Part shown: piece after piece, positions 47,446-57,517 of the stretch
How positions within the stretch are numbered: position 1 is the first letter of the stretch
How the letters are laid out: each line of letters begins with the position of its first letter
NCBI RefSeq assembly: GCF_000350225.1
Contig: NW_005179265.1
Coordinates: forward strand, 183,917-247,916
DNA length: 64,000 bases
From: Chondrus crispus
Lineage: Eukaryota; Rhodophyta; Florideophyceae; Gigartinales; Gigartinaceae
Direction: 5' to 3'
Notes under the pieces: model-generated
Told to the model about the DNA's origin: nothing
Seen by the model: the letters and a program-made list of their open reading frames with translations, nothing else
Database searches by the model: none
Program-made: the position numbers and the translations under genes

Positions 47446-49807
47446 ATGGAAGATCAAGGAGGAGGAGGATCCATCAGAATCGACAAACTCACGGACTCCA
47501 ACTTCTACGTGTGGAAGCAGAAAATACAACTTCTGCTTGCTCTACGTGATGTTGACCAATACATCGTTGAGGGAAGAGTTCCAAGTGAGGAACGCGCGGA
47601 AGAGCGTAAGAAGTGGATCAGAGGTGACAGTAAAGCCAAAGCACTGATTGGTCTCTCCCTATCAGATGAGCATCTTGAGCATGTACGTGATGTTGATACT
47701 GCTCATGAGATGTGGGAAGCTATTGTCAACGTGTTTGAGAGGCACACTTTGCTGAACAAACTAGCTGCACGTCGTGAGCTCTACACTGTGAAGATGCTTT
47801 CCGGTGAAAAGGTGCTTGCATACATCAATCGTGTCAAACAGCTGGCAGCCATTCTCAAGTCAATGAGCGTAAACATCGATCATAAGGAGATGGCCATGGC
47901 AGTGCTCAACGGTCTGCCTGCCCGTTTCGAGGCTCTCATCGTTGCACTTGATGCTCTCGGTAATGAGGAAAAGATATTCAGTTTGGACTTTGTGAAAAGT
48001 CGTCTGCTGCAGGAAGAGCAACGAGCAAACATGAAGTCTAGCTCCTCACAGACATCGGCTCTGGTTAATCGTGGCCCGAACAATCGGGACATAAACGATT
48101 ACAAATGCACGAACTGCGGTCATACAGGCCATACGGCAACCCGCTGCTGGGGAAAGGATTTGAATGGGCGTCGCCCGGCTCCTCCTAGCGGATATAAACC
48201 GCGTATGTCTCAGCGGAAACAATCTGCATTTGTCACACAGAAACCTGATCCCGACATGGTTGTAAACAGCGTCGACTTCACATGTCTGATGTCGAAAGCT
48301 TCGCACACGAACGATATGGAGATGTCGCCTTCGTGGCTCGTAGATTCAGCTTGTACAGCTCATATTACATATGACCGATCTTTGTTTGCAACGTATGAGC
48401 CACTTGAATCCGCCTCTGTTCAGATGGGAACCAAGGCTAGTGCAAAGGTTGCCGGCCGTGGTGACGTTCACTTGAAGTTAAATGTGAATGGCCGCATCGA
48501 ACCGTGCAAGTTGACGGATGTATTGCACGTTCCGGACTTTGCGTTCTCTCTGCTCTCTGTCAGTCGAATGACTGAACTTGGACTAAAAGTTGGGTTCGAA
48601 AATGCATGATCAGACGAGGCTCAACTGTAGTGGCGACTGCGACATTGGTTGGAGAACTTTACGTTCTCGACATCGTCAGTGACATCGGATCTACACATGC
48701 TGCCACCCTCCAAACGTGGCATGAGCGCTTTGCACATGTGCATTCTCAAGGTATTGCTTCGATGATTCGTGACAATGTGGTAAGTGGAGTCAAACTACTT
48801 GGTAATGAGGCTAACAAAATCAAGAATACTGACAATGATTGCATCTCTGAAAAATGTTCTGCGTGCGTCTACGGCAAAGCCACTCGATCTGTGATCCCAA
48901 AAGAGCGGTCCTCGAGGCGGGCATACTTCTGTCTAGACTTAGTTCACTCTGATGTTTGAGGCCCCTTAGAGGTGCAGTCCGTTGGTGGTGCCAAGTACTT
49001 CATTACCTTCATAGATGATCACTCAAACTGGTCAGTAGTGTACCCTATGCACCATAAATCAGAAGCATTTGAACGATACAAAATGTTTGCACAACTTGCT
49101 CAGACTCACACTGGTCGCAAGATCAAAGTTCTTCGCACCGATCGAGGTGGTGAGTATCTGTCCACGGAGTTTAAGTCTTTTCTGATTGCAAATGGTACTC
49201 AGCATCAAATGACGACTGCGTACACACCGGAGCAAAATGGCGTCGCCGAGCGACTGAACAGAACTTTGGTGAACTTGGTGCGCTCCATGCTAGCGCACAA
49301 GAAAGTTACAAAGGGGTTCTGGGCACAAGCACTTGCCAATGCAGTGTACGTTCGAAATCGAGTCACGTCACGTGCCATTCCCCCCAAGATGACCCCATAC
49401 CACTTATGAATGAAATCTGTGCCAAATGTTGGTCATTTGCGTGTTTTCGGTTCAAAGTGTTGGTATACATTACCAAAACACAACATCCAGAAACTTGACG
49501 CCCGTGCAAAGGAGGCAATGTTTCTGGGGTATGCTGAAAATACGAAAGCTTACAAGTTGTGGGATGGTGATTTACACAAAGTGATCGTATCCAGAGATGT
49601 TACTTTTGACGAGTCCACGGGAGGCAAATCTGGTGAACCGATGGATACAAACGAGGAGGCTACAACTGATGATGACACAATCAACTTGAACATCGATGAG
49701 GAAGTTGCAGAAAATGATGCAGTGGCATCAGAAGCATCATCGCCGGATGAACAACAAGACTCTGATGAATCCTCCAACTCCTCCCCAACTGCAGGGGAGG
49801 ACGAAAC
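47446..49807 (+). pseudogene. gag-pol: Copia-B gag-pol, 3'-deleted
   Basis: ATG 47446. Gag with its zinc knuckle and the protease DSA motif are intact to about 48600. There a 7-bp loss between AAATG repeats shifts the frame (stop 48607-48609). Further stops: TGT to TGA at 48957-48959 in the integrase HSDVCG motif, and TGG to TGA at 49407-49409. The gene ends in the acidic linker, at GACGAAAC (49807), directly against the 3' LTR. RT and RNase H are gone, so it could not move without help from another element. Confidence 0.9.
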
Positions 49808-51058
49808 TATTCAAAATGAGCGACCACATGCTGTTATCTGGAAAGTGCAAAATCGAGCGACACGTGTACATGACTCGACGGTACGGACCCTCACCCTATA
49901 TCACCACATGACACGTGTAAAGTCTCAGATTTTGGGGTTCTGGGGACGAAAGTGGACTTTTGGAGGGTTATGCAAATTTGCATAAATGCCGAAAATTTGC
50001 ATTTGGCCCGAACCGTTATAGGGCTACACAGGGAATACTGCAAATCTATTGGGTGTCGGTTCGAATGCTGCAATTCTATTGGTCTGTTATTGTCCACTTA
50101 TATGCAGTCATGCTGGTGATATATCTTGAATGATCGGTATACGTTTTAATTACATCATTTCGGGGGTTTCAAGTGGTTCACCATGGTTGTAATGGGTAAT
50201 TACGTGTGGCCTTGGCGCTGGACACTTGTGTGCGGTGTACACATGTACACATCGCCAGGTTGCTGCGTGTACGTACACTTGTACACGTCGCCTACATACG
50301 GTCCGGCGCGTATCCGAGCACAGTACATGTGAATTAAAAGTACAACAAGTATTTCTCGCAAGAGACATGTACTTACGCGAGTATTCAGTGTACGCGGCAC
50401 GCTGTATGCGACCCTTGCATCAGCATGCGCCGTTGTACTACACTCTCGTCAGCATGCGACGTTGTACTGTGCTCTCGTTATGGTGCGCCGTTGGATGCAA
50501 GTTGATGACAGTACTCGTGTGATTCACATCGGATATCACGTGAGATGTGAAGAAAGTCTGGATGCACATTGTTGCTATCCGTGATAGTTGTCGGGCAGTG
50601 TGTACCGAAATTAGTAAGGTACGAAACAAGGGCATGTATGGGGACTGAGATATGACAGGACTTTGCGTTGTTGGAAATAGAGAGATGCCAAGTTGTTCAT
50701 TGTGCAAGAATATATTCTGTCATGTCTGGATGCAGATTAGTAAGGTGTGAAACGATTGCATGCATAGGGCCATGGTTTACAGTCACTCGAAATGTGTAGA
50801 AACTGTTGTGCACTGATAGTCAATAGTCAATTCGTAAGGTGGAAATAGAACAGTGTGGACGGGCCAGAAGAGGACCGCGCTTGGTCGCGCACATGGTGAG
50901 TACGGTTTACCAGGTGCCAAAGTAATGGGATAGTGTAACACTGAAAGTGTATAAGTATGGCCGAAAGACGGCTCCAAGTAAACCTCGGTACCAACTCCTT
51001 CACTCACACACATCAACCTGCCCTCCTTCTTTCCCTTGCCCCTCCGAACCTACCATTA
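49808..51058 (+). repeat. LTR-B2, 3' LTR of the B insertion
   Basis: 1,251 bp, starts TATTCAAAATGAGCG and ends CCATTA. No polypurine tract before it, because the internal deletion reaches the LTR edge exactly. Confidence 0.92.
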
Positions 51059-51063
51059 ATTCC

Positions 51064-51406
51064 ATGCGAGGTTTTTAGATATTTTCAGCTTAATACTACC
51101 GTATGAAGGTTGGGATGGGAACAAGTCTTCAATTTGTCCTCCGTTTGTCGTCGGCGGCGTATCTTGTGACAGATCTAGCACGACGCGCGCGTCCGGCGTG
51201 GCGCACGGCTGCGCGAGACACGCGAAGCCGTCCGTGGCAGCGGCCGTCGTCCAGTGGCGGTGCTGGTAGAAGTTGGTCTTGTTGCGACGGTAGAATTTGT
51301 CCCAGTTCTTCGACGACTCCCGCGCGTACTTGGAGGCCCAGAATGGTGCCACGCCCGTTGTGACGGTACGGTAGGCGTCCGGGTCCATGACGGGTCTTGG
51401 GTCCAT
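51064..51406 (-). pseudogene. tRNA m3C methyltransferase-like (METTL2/6, Trm140 type) 5' exon fragment
   Basis: Minus strand from ATG 51406. The segment FWASKYARESSKNWDKFYRR then NKTNFYQHRHW is the family signature before the methyltransferase fold in METTL2/METTL6/METTL8 and Trm140, which methylate C32 in tRNA anticodon loops. The S-adenosylmethionine-binding part (VLEVGCGxG) that should follow is absent here and also beyond the B insertion at 38253, so only an exon-sized piece exists. The frame runs on without a typical domain to the insertion site. A second frame with ATG 51497 (MSNTVFLFATPATF) may be an upstream N-terminal piece. Confidence 0.6.
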
Positions 51407-52184
51407 GGCGACACTCTGAGGGCGGGTTGATGACGAAAGGGTTTTCGATGTGGTCGAAGGTCGCGGGCGTTGCGAAGAGAAACACCGTATTGGACATTGT
51501 GGAAGACTGCAAAAGGTCGCGATTTTTGTTTTGTGCCTTTTTAAAATATGTGAAAAATTAGAAAGTGAGAGTTGGCAGAGGGGATCACTGCTGGCAAACG
51601 ACTGGATGAGGAGATCCAGCCGCTATAGATCCAGCCAATAGATCCGGCCAGCGGCCGGATCTATTCATCTAGTCGTTTGCCATGTCTCCGTCACTGCCGC
51701 GTCGTCCCAATGGCCGTTACCCCCCTTCTACGGACCCCCTCTTCTCAACGTCTTTCCATCCCTCCCTCCTTCGCCCGCCCCCTCCCCCACCCCCACACTC
51801 ATTAGCGCATGACGTCTGCACGTTGACCCACCCCAAGTGCCAACCATGAATTCCGAGCAGCACTCGGAGGAGGGGGAGCGCCTCAGGATGATGGACATGC
51901 TCGCTAGAACCACGGATCGCACCCTCTGTCTGAACGCCATCATTTGTTGAACGATGCGCGAAACGCAGTCGATTTCGTCGCGGTCATCCATCACCGGCCA
52001 CTGCCAGCGACGCCCTGGTCAATAGCGCACATGGGCTGGTTGGGCATCACAGCGTCATTGCAGCTGTCACCCAGTCTCAAGAATCCACCCCTCATTTCGC
52101 TTCATGACCGCGCCCGTTTTCCACATCCCAACCCACACCCCGCTCTCTTCCACACTGTCAGGCTAAACAATTGTTCTCCACGTT
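51407..52184. other. No clear gene; contains an inverted repeat
   Basis: Apart from the possible N-terminal METTL-like piece and the fold-back at 51593-51681, only a 34-codon ORF (51846-51950, MNSEQHSEEGERLRMMDM) is visible, and I do not recognise it. C-rich stretches at about 51720-51800. Confidence 0.5.
51593..51681. repeat. 89-bp fold-back inverted repeat
   Basis: Outer arms of 17 bp (51593-51609 and 51665-51681, GGCAAACGACTRGATGA) pair with one mismatch. An inner perfect palindrome AGATCCGGCC-AGC-GGCCGGATCT lies at 51640-51662, and AGATCCAGCC is repeated between. Could be a tiny fold-back element or a hairpin scar. Confidence 0.7.
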
Positions 52185-53618
52185 GTGGCATCTATCCCGC
52201 CACCCGCGAGAGCAGTAACCTCTGTCAACGCGTTTTCGCATCGGAATGGACACCCTGCACTCTCTGACGAGCAACAGCGCTCCTCCGTGTCCGACGGTAC
52301 GTGGTCCTGCGCGATTTCATCCCTTCCGACAAGCTCGAAGCCGCTACGAGCTTCATCTACCAGGCCTCCAACGACGGCGAGTACCAGCAAACCACTCGCA
52401 AGATCCTCGGCGAGGACATCCCGGTCCCTGACTTTGACGCCGCCATCAGGAAAGCCCCGCAAGTCGTCGACCTCATCTTCCGCACGGCCTTGCAAGACGT
52501 CGTCGGCGATCTCTTCTGCACCGACCTCGCCCAACGTCACAGGAAATGAGGGCCACATTGTCTCCATCCCGCCCTGTCACGCACACGTGCAACGCGCCAG
52601 GCCCGTCGATGACCGCTTCCCGACGCGTAGGTGGCATGTCGATGCCGGGGAGGGAAAATACCCCAAGAAGGGCTCAGCCTTTTCGCTTTTGGTCAGCGTT
52701 GCTCTTTCGGACGGCCAGGATGTCGACGAGAATAGGGGGCAGATGATGTTATGGCCAGGCAAGTTTGGGATGCATAACTCATTCCGCGCGTTTCGTCCAT
52801 CTGTTTGTTTTCAATCATGTGTCTGACCTATTTCCTTCTCATACTTGCAACATAGGATCCCATCTTATTACGCACCGCGGAATTGCAAGAGCTGCTGAGA
52901 CGGTGCGTTGCCCATTTGTCTCCAGATGTCAGTTGCCTGCGATCTTCTTAATCATTCCCTGACCCTGCTCACCGATGGTTTTACTGTTTATACTCGCTTT
53001 TGTCAAATGCTATGCAACTGACGTAGAATGCTGAATGAAACGCATTCCATGAGTTTTTGAAAGAGAAGCCGGATTGTGGAACTCCGATTCGGGCCCTCAT
53101 GCGGCCCGGTGATGTGTTGATAGCACATCAGCGACTTGCACATAACCTCGCCTTAAATCTGAGCGAGAACCAGGAAGAACGTTTTCTTCAGCGTTGCTCA
53201 CGCCCTGATCAATGATATCGTCGACGAGCAAATACGTTCTCCAACTCCATGGGTTGGATTCGAAGGTCTCGACGAATTTATAGAAGAAGGGGCAGCAGAC
53301 TTTGCAGGGAAGCGAAAATCAGCAAAGAAGACCGAAAATGCATCTCCAGTTGTCTCTTCCCGAGAAAAGTTTTTTGGAGGCGATCTTCGCCTGACGCGAG
53401 AGCAGAAGGAAACTTTCATCAAGGATGGTTTCGTCATACTACCAGAGGCTGTTTCGAAGGAGCTGGTGAAGACGGCCCTCGACCTTGTCAATCAATCCTA
53501 TGAAGATGGCAAATACAACCTTAATGGCGCTACAAGACCTGGTGCTAAGCGTCCTTCTCCCGCGTTTTATAAACCGATAAAGCGGGCACCTCAAAAAGTA
53601 GACTTGCTTTACAAGTAA
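52185..53618 (+). pseudogene. Phytanoyl-CoA dioxygenase (PhyH) family gene, two-domain, decayed
   Basis: The pieces fall in three frames. LSDEQQRSSVSDG leads, after a lost base near 52298, to VVLRDFIPSDKLEAA up to about 52512. Then, in another frame, comes VTGNEGHIVSI and DDRFPTRRWHVDAG, holding the HxD iron-binding pair, up to MLWPG. An intron with a GC donor (52759-52855) would join MLWPG to SHLITH. MRPGDVLIAHQRLAHNLALNL (53090-53155) supplies the distal His region. After another shift near 53171 follows ALINDIVDEQ and a second PhyH N-terminus (LTREQKETFIKDGFVILPEA), ending TAA 53616-53618. PhyH enzymes are Fe(II)/2-oxoglutarate oxygenases. At least three frameshifts make this a pseudogene. 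No good ATG is seen. Confidence 0.65.
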
Positions 53619-53638
53619 CGCAGCCCCTCCTGCTTGGC

Positions 53639-54141
53639 GCTGTGAATGAGGAGAGATGCTGAGGAAGACGACATGGACATGGAGATTAGTTTCGAGCCCG
53701 GTATGTTGGAGAAGGGTGAGGAAATCGTGAAATGGAAGCTGGAAAAAATAGCACGAGGGTGAAACACCGTGGGAAGCTCGTTTACGGAGAAGGGAAGAGA
53801 GGAAGGCGGAGAAGAGGCGCAAGAGAAAGCAAAGCTTTGCTAACGAAAACGGGGAAGAGGATGGAAATGGAGTGGCTGAGGACACTGTCCCCAGGCCGAC
53901 AAGTAGAGCGAAGAATACTGAGTGCGTGGTGAAGAAGCAGGTGTATTTGGCTCAAGTTACTCCACCACGGGGCATGCACCAGCCATCGGGTTCCCGTACT
54001 AGTGGATGCAAAATCACCGGCGCACTGTCATCGTCGCCTTCTGCGATATCGAAGCTTGTTGGTGGTGCAGAGTGCATGTTGCTTGACATTTTGTTGACGG
54101 GAGGGGGGCGGGGGAGTAGAGATTGCTTGTGCCGCGGATGA
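53639..54141 (+). pseudogene. ESF1-like nucleolar protein C-terminal fragment
   Basis: AEEDDMDMEISFEPGM..EKGEEIVKWKLEKIAR (53650-53757) continues after a 1-bp shift as GETPWEARLRRREERKAEK and RRKRKQSFANENGEED. This matches the ESF1 pattern of an acidic stretch, MEI..PG, a ..TPWE.. box and a Lys/Arg-rich helix. ESF1 acts in early 18S pre-rRNA processing. After about 53940 the frame runs to TGA 54139-54141 without features I recognise. Only a piece of a much longer protein is present. Confidence 0.5.
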
Positions 54142-54766
54142 TAAAGATGGGTTCCCTCTGCAGACCCACCGCAAATGGATAATTCGCTAGGGGGAACGGT
54201 GTAGAGCAGAAGAAATGGGGAGGTGATGCTTGCGATTTTGAGTAGAAGCTAGGATAATGAAGCAGTGTTCTGACAACCTAACGTTTATGGAATTGAATCT
54301 ATTGCTAAATAAAGAGTCTCATTAAGTGGTGCGGAGCAGATTCTTGATACCATTGCCCCGCCTCAAAGAACATGTTAGCAGCAATAGTACAATATGTTCT
54401 TTCAGTGGATTGTCATTGTGCAATACTTTATATGAATATCACAATTGCAACAGCGTTCCTCGTAAAAATATGATACCGAAATTAGCGTTTTCACTTGGTA
54501 CATCAATACCAATAAAACAATATGTAATGCCGGTTGCCTCATTGAAATAAACAAAACTATTACGATATGACCTTGCAGTGTAATAGCAAAAAGAGTGAGA
54601 AAATACTACTATTGTTAAAAACCTCAAAAAATGGAGGATTGATTTCGGACTCATTCTGACCACTATGATAATCGTCAGCATTACTAAATCATTATTCCAA
54701 AGTCAGCATCGTAGGGTATGCACACTGTTACTTTAGTAACGAAATTGACTATATGACTTACCAGTG
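54142..54766. other. AT-rich right part of the insert, no gene seen
   Basis: About 600 bp of AT-rich sequence without a supported frame. It ends CCAGTG at the junction with the antisense A element. Confidence 0.5.
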
Positions 54767-55265
54767 TAACATGGGCCATGCGTTCATGTAGCGTCTGCAG
54801 GGTAACTTTGTGAGCAGAAAAGGTTTCATTCATGACGTCAAGTATGTACAAATCCCCAACTTGACTCGCTGTGGCAACTACAGTTGGTCCTGCAGTAACG
54901 CGGCATTTCTCATTTTCAAATGACACTTGCAAACCCTTTGAGACCATTTGGCTAACAGACAGTAGCGAGTATCCGAAATCAGGGACATGCAAAACGTTTG
55001 ACAATTTGCAAGGATGTGGACTACCGTTGACGTTCAACATGAATTCTACCTCGCTGTGACGAGCGAATTAGCTCTAGCCTTCGTGCTCATCTCGACTGAT
55101 CCAGATTGCATCTGTTCATACGTAACGAACAAAGAGCAATCAAACGTAATGTGAGCGCTGCAACCGGAATCGACAAGCCATGACCTTGCGTTTGCAGCCC
55201 TCTTTTCTGGAGTGGAAGTCGAAAGCAAGCAAGTAAAGTCACTCTCCGCAAAGGCAACAGTAGAA
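54767..55265 (-). pseudogene. gag-pol: Antisense copia-A gag/protease fragment, right half of the split element
   Basis: Reverse complement of A gag-pol from the end of gag through the protease DSGCSAHITF and VLHVPDFGYSLLSVSQMV to HERMAHV. Unlike the tandem array it has the extra base that keeps gag and pol in one frame (SVSQ), so it derives from an A element before the array's frameshift. Small damage near 55060 disrupts ANVAGRGEVEF. Its continuation is 34773-35078. Confidence 0.9.
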
Positions 55266-56204
55266 TGTTGTAATTCCACGACCACATGCTGATATGCATG
55301 ACACAAGACGACAGGTATGACACGTGTGAAAGCAAAAACACTCCGCGTGATGAGCTGAGCAAGTTTCATTTTCAACGTGTACACGTGTGATTTCCGTACA
55401 CGGTTGCACTCTACAGTACTTCAGGAGCACGTTTGGTTTTCAACGTGTACACGTGTGAAATATGTACACAGTTGCGGTGTACAGTACAATCTGAGCATGT
55501 TTCATTTTCTCCGCCCGACACGTGTATGACCTGGACACATGTCCTCATTACACTGTCGGACGCGTAAAGTACGCCTGCAGTCTTACAGACAAAGTGTAGA
55601 ACCTTGGTGGCGGGTGCCTGGCACGTGCCAAAGGTTTACAGCGTCCATGGAGTGCAGCACGGGTACAGCAGAACACAAAGATATCGTTGCGCGAGTTTTG
55701 AATTCGTAAGGCAAAATGTGCACTGTTGTAATTGACAGTGGACAGGACCTCACGAGAGATTCAGATTCATAAGGCAACGTGTGCGCTGTAAACAATCCTT
55801 GCAGGATTGATTTGAATTCGTAAGGCAACGTGTGAGCTGTAAACGTGCCTTACGAATTTGTGCCACGCTGGATTTGGAATAGTAAGGGAATTTGTGCTTT
55901 GCTGTGCTTTGTTGTACTGCCTTACTAATTTCTCCGTCATGACAGTGCTAATTCGTAAGGCGGTTTTCTGTTCTGTTTGTTGGGCCATCGCCAGTTTGGC
56001 TGAGTAGCAAGACGGGCACATGTGTTAGAGCCAATACATTTGTAGTATATGTGTCGTAGTGTTTGGTAGTAGAGTTCTAGAAGATTGCAGAAGTGTATAA
56101 GTAGCGCCAGAAGTTGGCGACTCAAAGTAAATCGGGACCCAATCCTTCAACTTCACCTCATCAACCGTCCTCCGATTTCCCTTTGCCCCGCTGACCTTCC
56201 AGTA
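55266..56204 (+). mobile_element. Solo LTR-A with TSD tagaa
   Basis: 939-bp LTR-A in plus orientation inside the antisense A gag, flanked by tagaa (55261-55265, 56205-56209). This fixes the family ends as TGTTG..CAGTA. Confidence 0.95.
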
Positions 56205-56265
56205 TAGAATTGTCATCTCGAGAAACGAATGCACTTGGCTTCAAGCCAGTGTTGCGTGACCAAAA
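56205..56265 (-). pseudogene. gag: Antisense copia-A gag fragment continuing after the solo LTR
   Basis: 61 bp matching gag just downstream of the zinc knuckle (NTGLKPSAFVSRDDNS). Cut at 56265 by LTR-B2. Confidence 0.85.
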
Positions 56266-57517
56266 TATTGAAAATGTGCGACCACATGCTGTTATCTGGA
56301 AAGTGCAAAATCGAGCGACACGTGTACATGACTCGACGGTCCGGACCCTCACCCCATATCACGACATGACAAGTGTAAAGTCTCAGATTTTGGGGTTCCG
56401 GGGACGAAAGTGGACTTTTGGAGGGTTATGCAAATTTGCATAAATGCCGAAAATTTGCATTTGGCCCGAACCGTTATAGGGCTACACAGGCAATACTGCA
56501 AATCTATTGAGTGTCGGTTCGAATGCTGCAATTCTATTGGTCTGTTATTGTCCACTTATATGCAGTCATGCTGGTGATATATCTTGAATGATCGGTATAC
56601 GTTTTAATTACATCATTTCGGGGGTTTCAAGTTGTTCACCATGGTTGTAATGGGTAATTACGTGTGGCCATGGCGCTGGACACTTGTGTGCGGTGTACAA
56701 ATGTACACATCGCCAGGTTGCTGTGTGTACGTACACTTGTACACGTTGCCTGCATACGGTCCGGCGCGTGTCCGAGTACAGTACATGTGAATTAAAAGTA
56801 CAACAAGTATTTCTCACAAGAGACATGTACTTACGGTACTATTCAGTGTATGCACCACGCTGTATGCGACTCTTGCATCAGCATGCGCCGTTGTGCTATA
56901 CTCTTGTCAGCATGCGACGTTGTACTGTGCTCTCGTTATGGTGCGCCGATGGATGCAAGTTGATGACAGTACTCGTGTGATTCACATCGGATATCACGTG
57001 AGATGTGTAGAAAAGTCTGGATGTACATTGTTGCTACCCGTCATAGTTGTCTGGCAGTGTGTACCGAAATTAGTAAGGTACGAAACAAGGGCATGTATGG
57101 GGACTGAGATATGACAGGACTTTGCGTTGTTGGAAATAGAGAGATGCCAAGTTGTTCATTGCGCAAGAATATATTCTGTCATGTCTGGATGCAGATTAGT
57201 AAGGTGTGAAACGATTGCATGCATAGGGCCATGGTTTACAGTCACTCGAAATGTGTAGAAACTGTTGTGCACTGATAGTCAATAGTCAATTCGTAAGGTG
57301 GAAATAGAACAGTGTGGACGGGCCAGAAGAGGACCGCGCTTGGTCGGGCATATGATGAGTACGGTTTACCAGGTGCCAAAGTAATGGGATAGTGTAACAC
57401 TGAAAGTGTATAAGTATGGCCGAAAGACGGCTCCAAGTAAACCTCGGTACCAACTCCTTCACTCACACACATCAACCTGCCCTCCTTCTTTCCCTTGCCC
57501 CTCCGAACCTACCATTA
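56266..57517 (+). repeat. LTR-B2, mosaic copy (1,252 bp)
   Basis: The first 350 bp share variants with the LTR at 38254 (CAGGCAATACTG, TATTGAGTG). The rest shares private variants with the LTR at 59122 (GTACAAATGTACAC, GGTACTATTCAG). Flanks differ (caaaa left, cttct right), as expected after recombination between LTRs of two insertions. Confidence 0.85.

Larger units (their letters stand above)
38254..51058 (+). mobile_element. Complete but damaged copia-B insertion, TSD attcc, with nested C element
   Basis: 5' LTR-B2 38254-39503, primer-binding site and leader, the nested C element, rest of leader, gag and pol up to the linker before RT, then 3' LTR-B2 49808-51058. The 5-bp duplication attcc flanks it (38249-38253, 51059-51063). 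RT, RNase H and the polypurine tract are deleted. It is one insertion event into the gene-fragment insert, since both flanks belong to it. Confidence 0.93.
35079..54766. mobile_element. Large insert with TA duplication and CACT..AGTG ends carrying host gene fragments
   Basis: The antisense A element is contiguous in sequence across this 19.7-kb insert, with TA on both sides (35077-35078, 54767-54768). The ends are CACTACAAAGG on the left and, read inward on the other strand, CACTGGTAAG on the right. Removing the later B insertion leaves about 6.9 kb holding a TRIM-like element and pieces of at least six unrelated host genes. TA duplication fits Tc1/mariner, while the CACTA-like left end recalls CACTA elements, which often carry gene fragments. 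No transposase was seen and the terminal repeat is short, so the class is open. A break repaired with filler DNA is the main alternative. Confidence 0.5.

Noticed and set aside
35079..54766. Helitron as the class of the gene-carrying insert
   Set aside because: No TC start, no CTRR end with a preceding hairpin, and there is a TA duplication, which Helitrons do not make.
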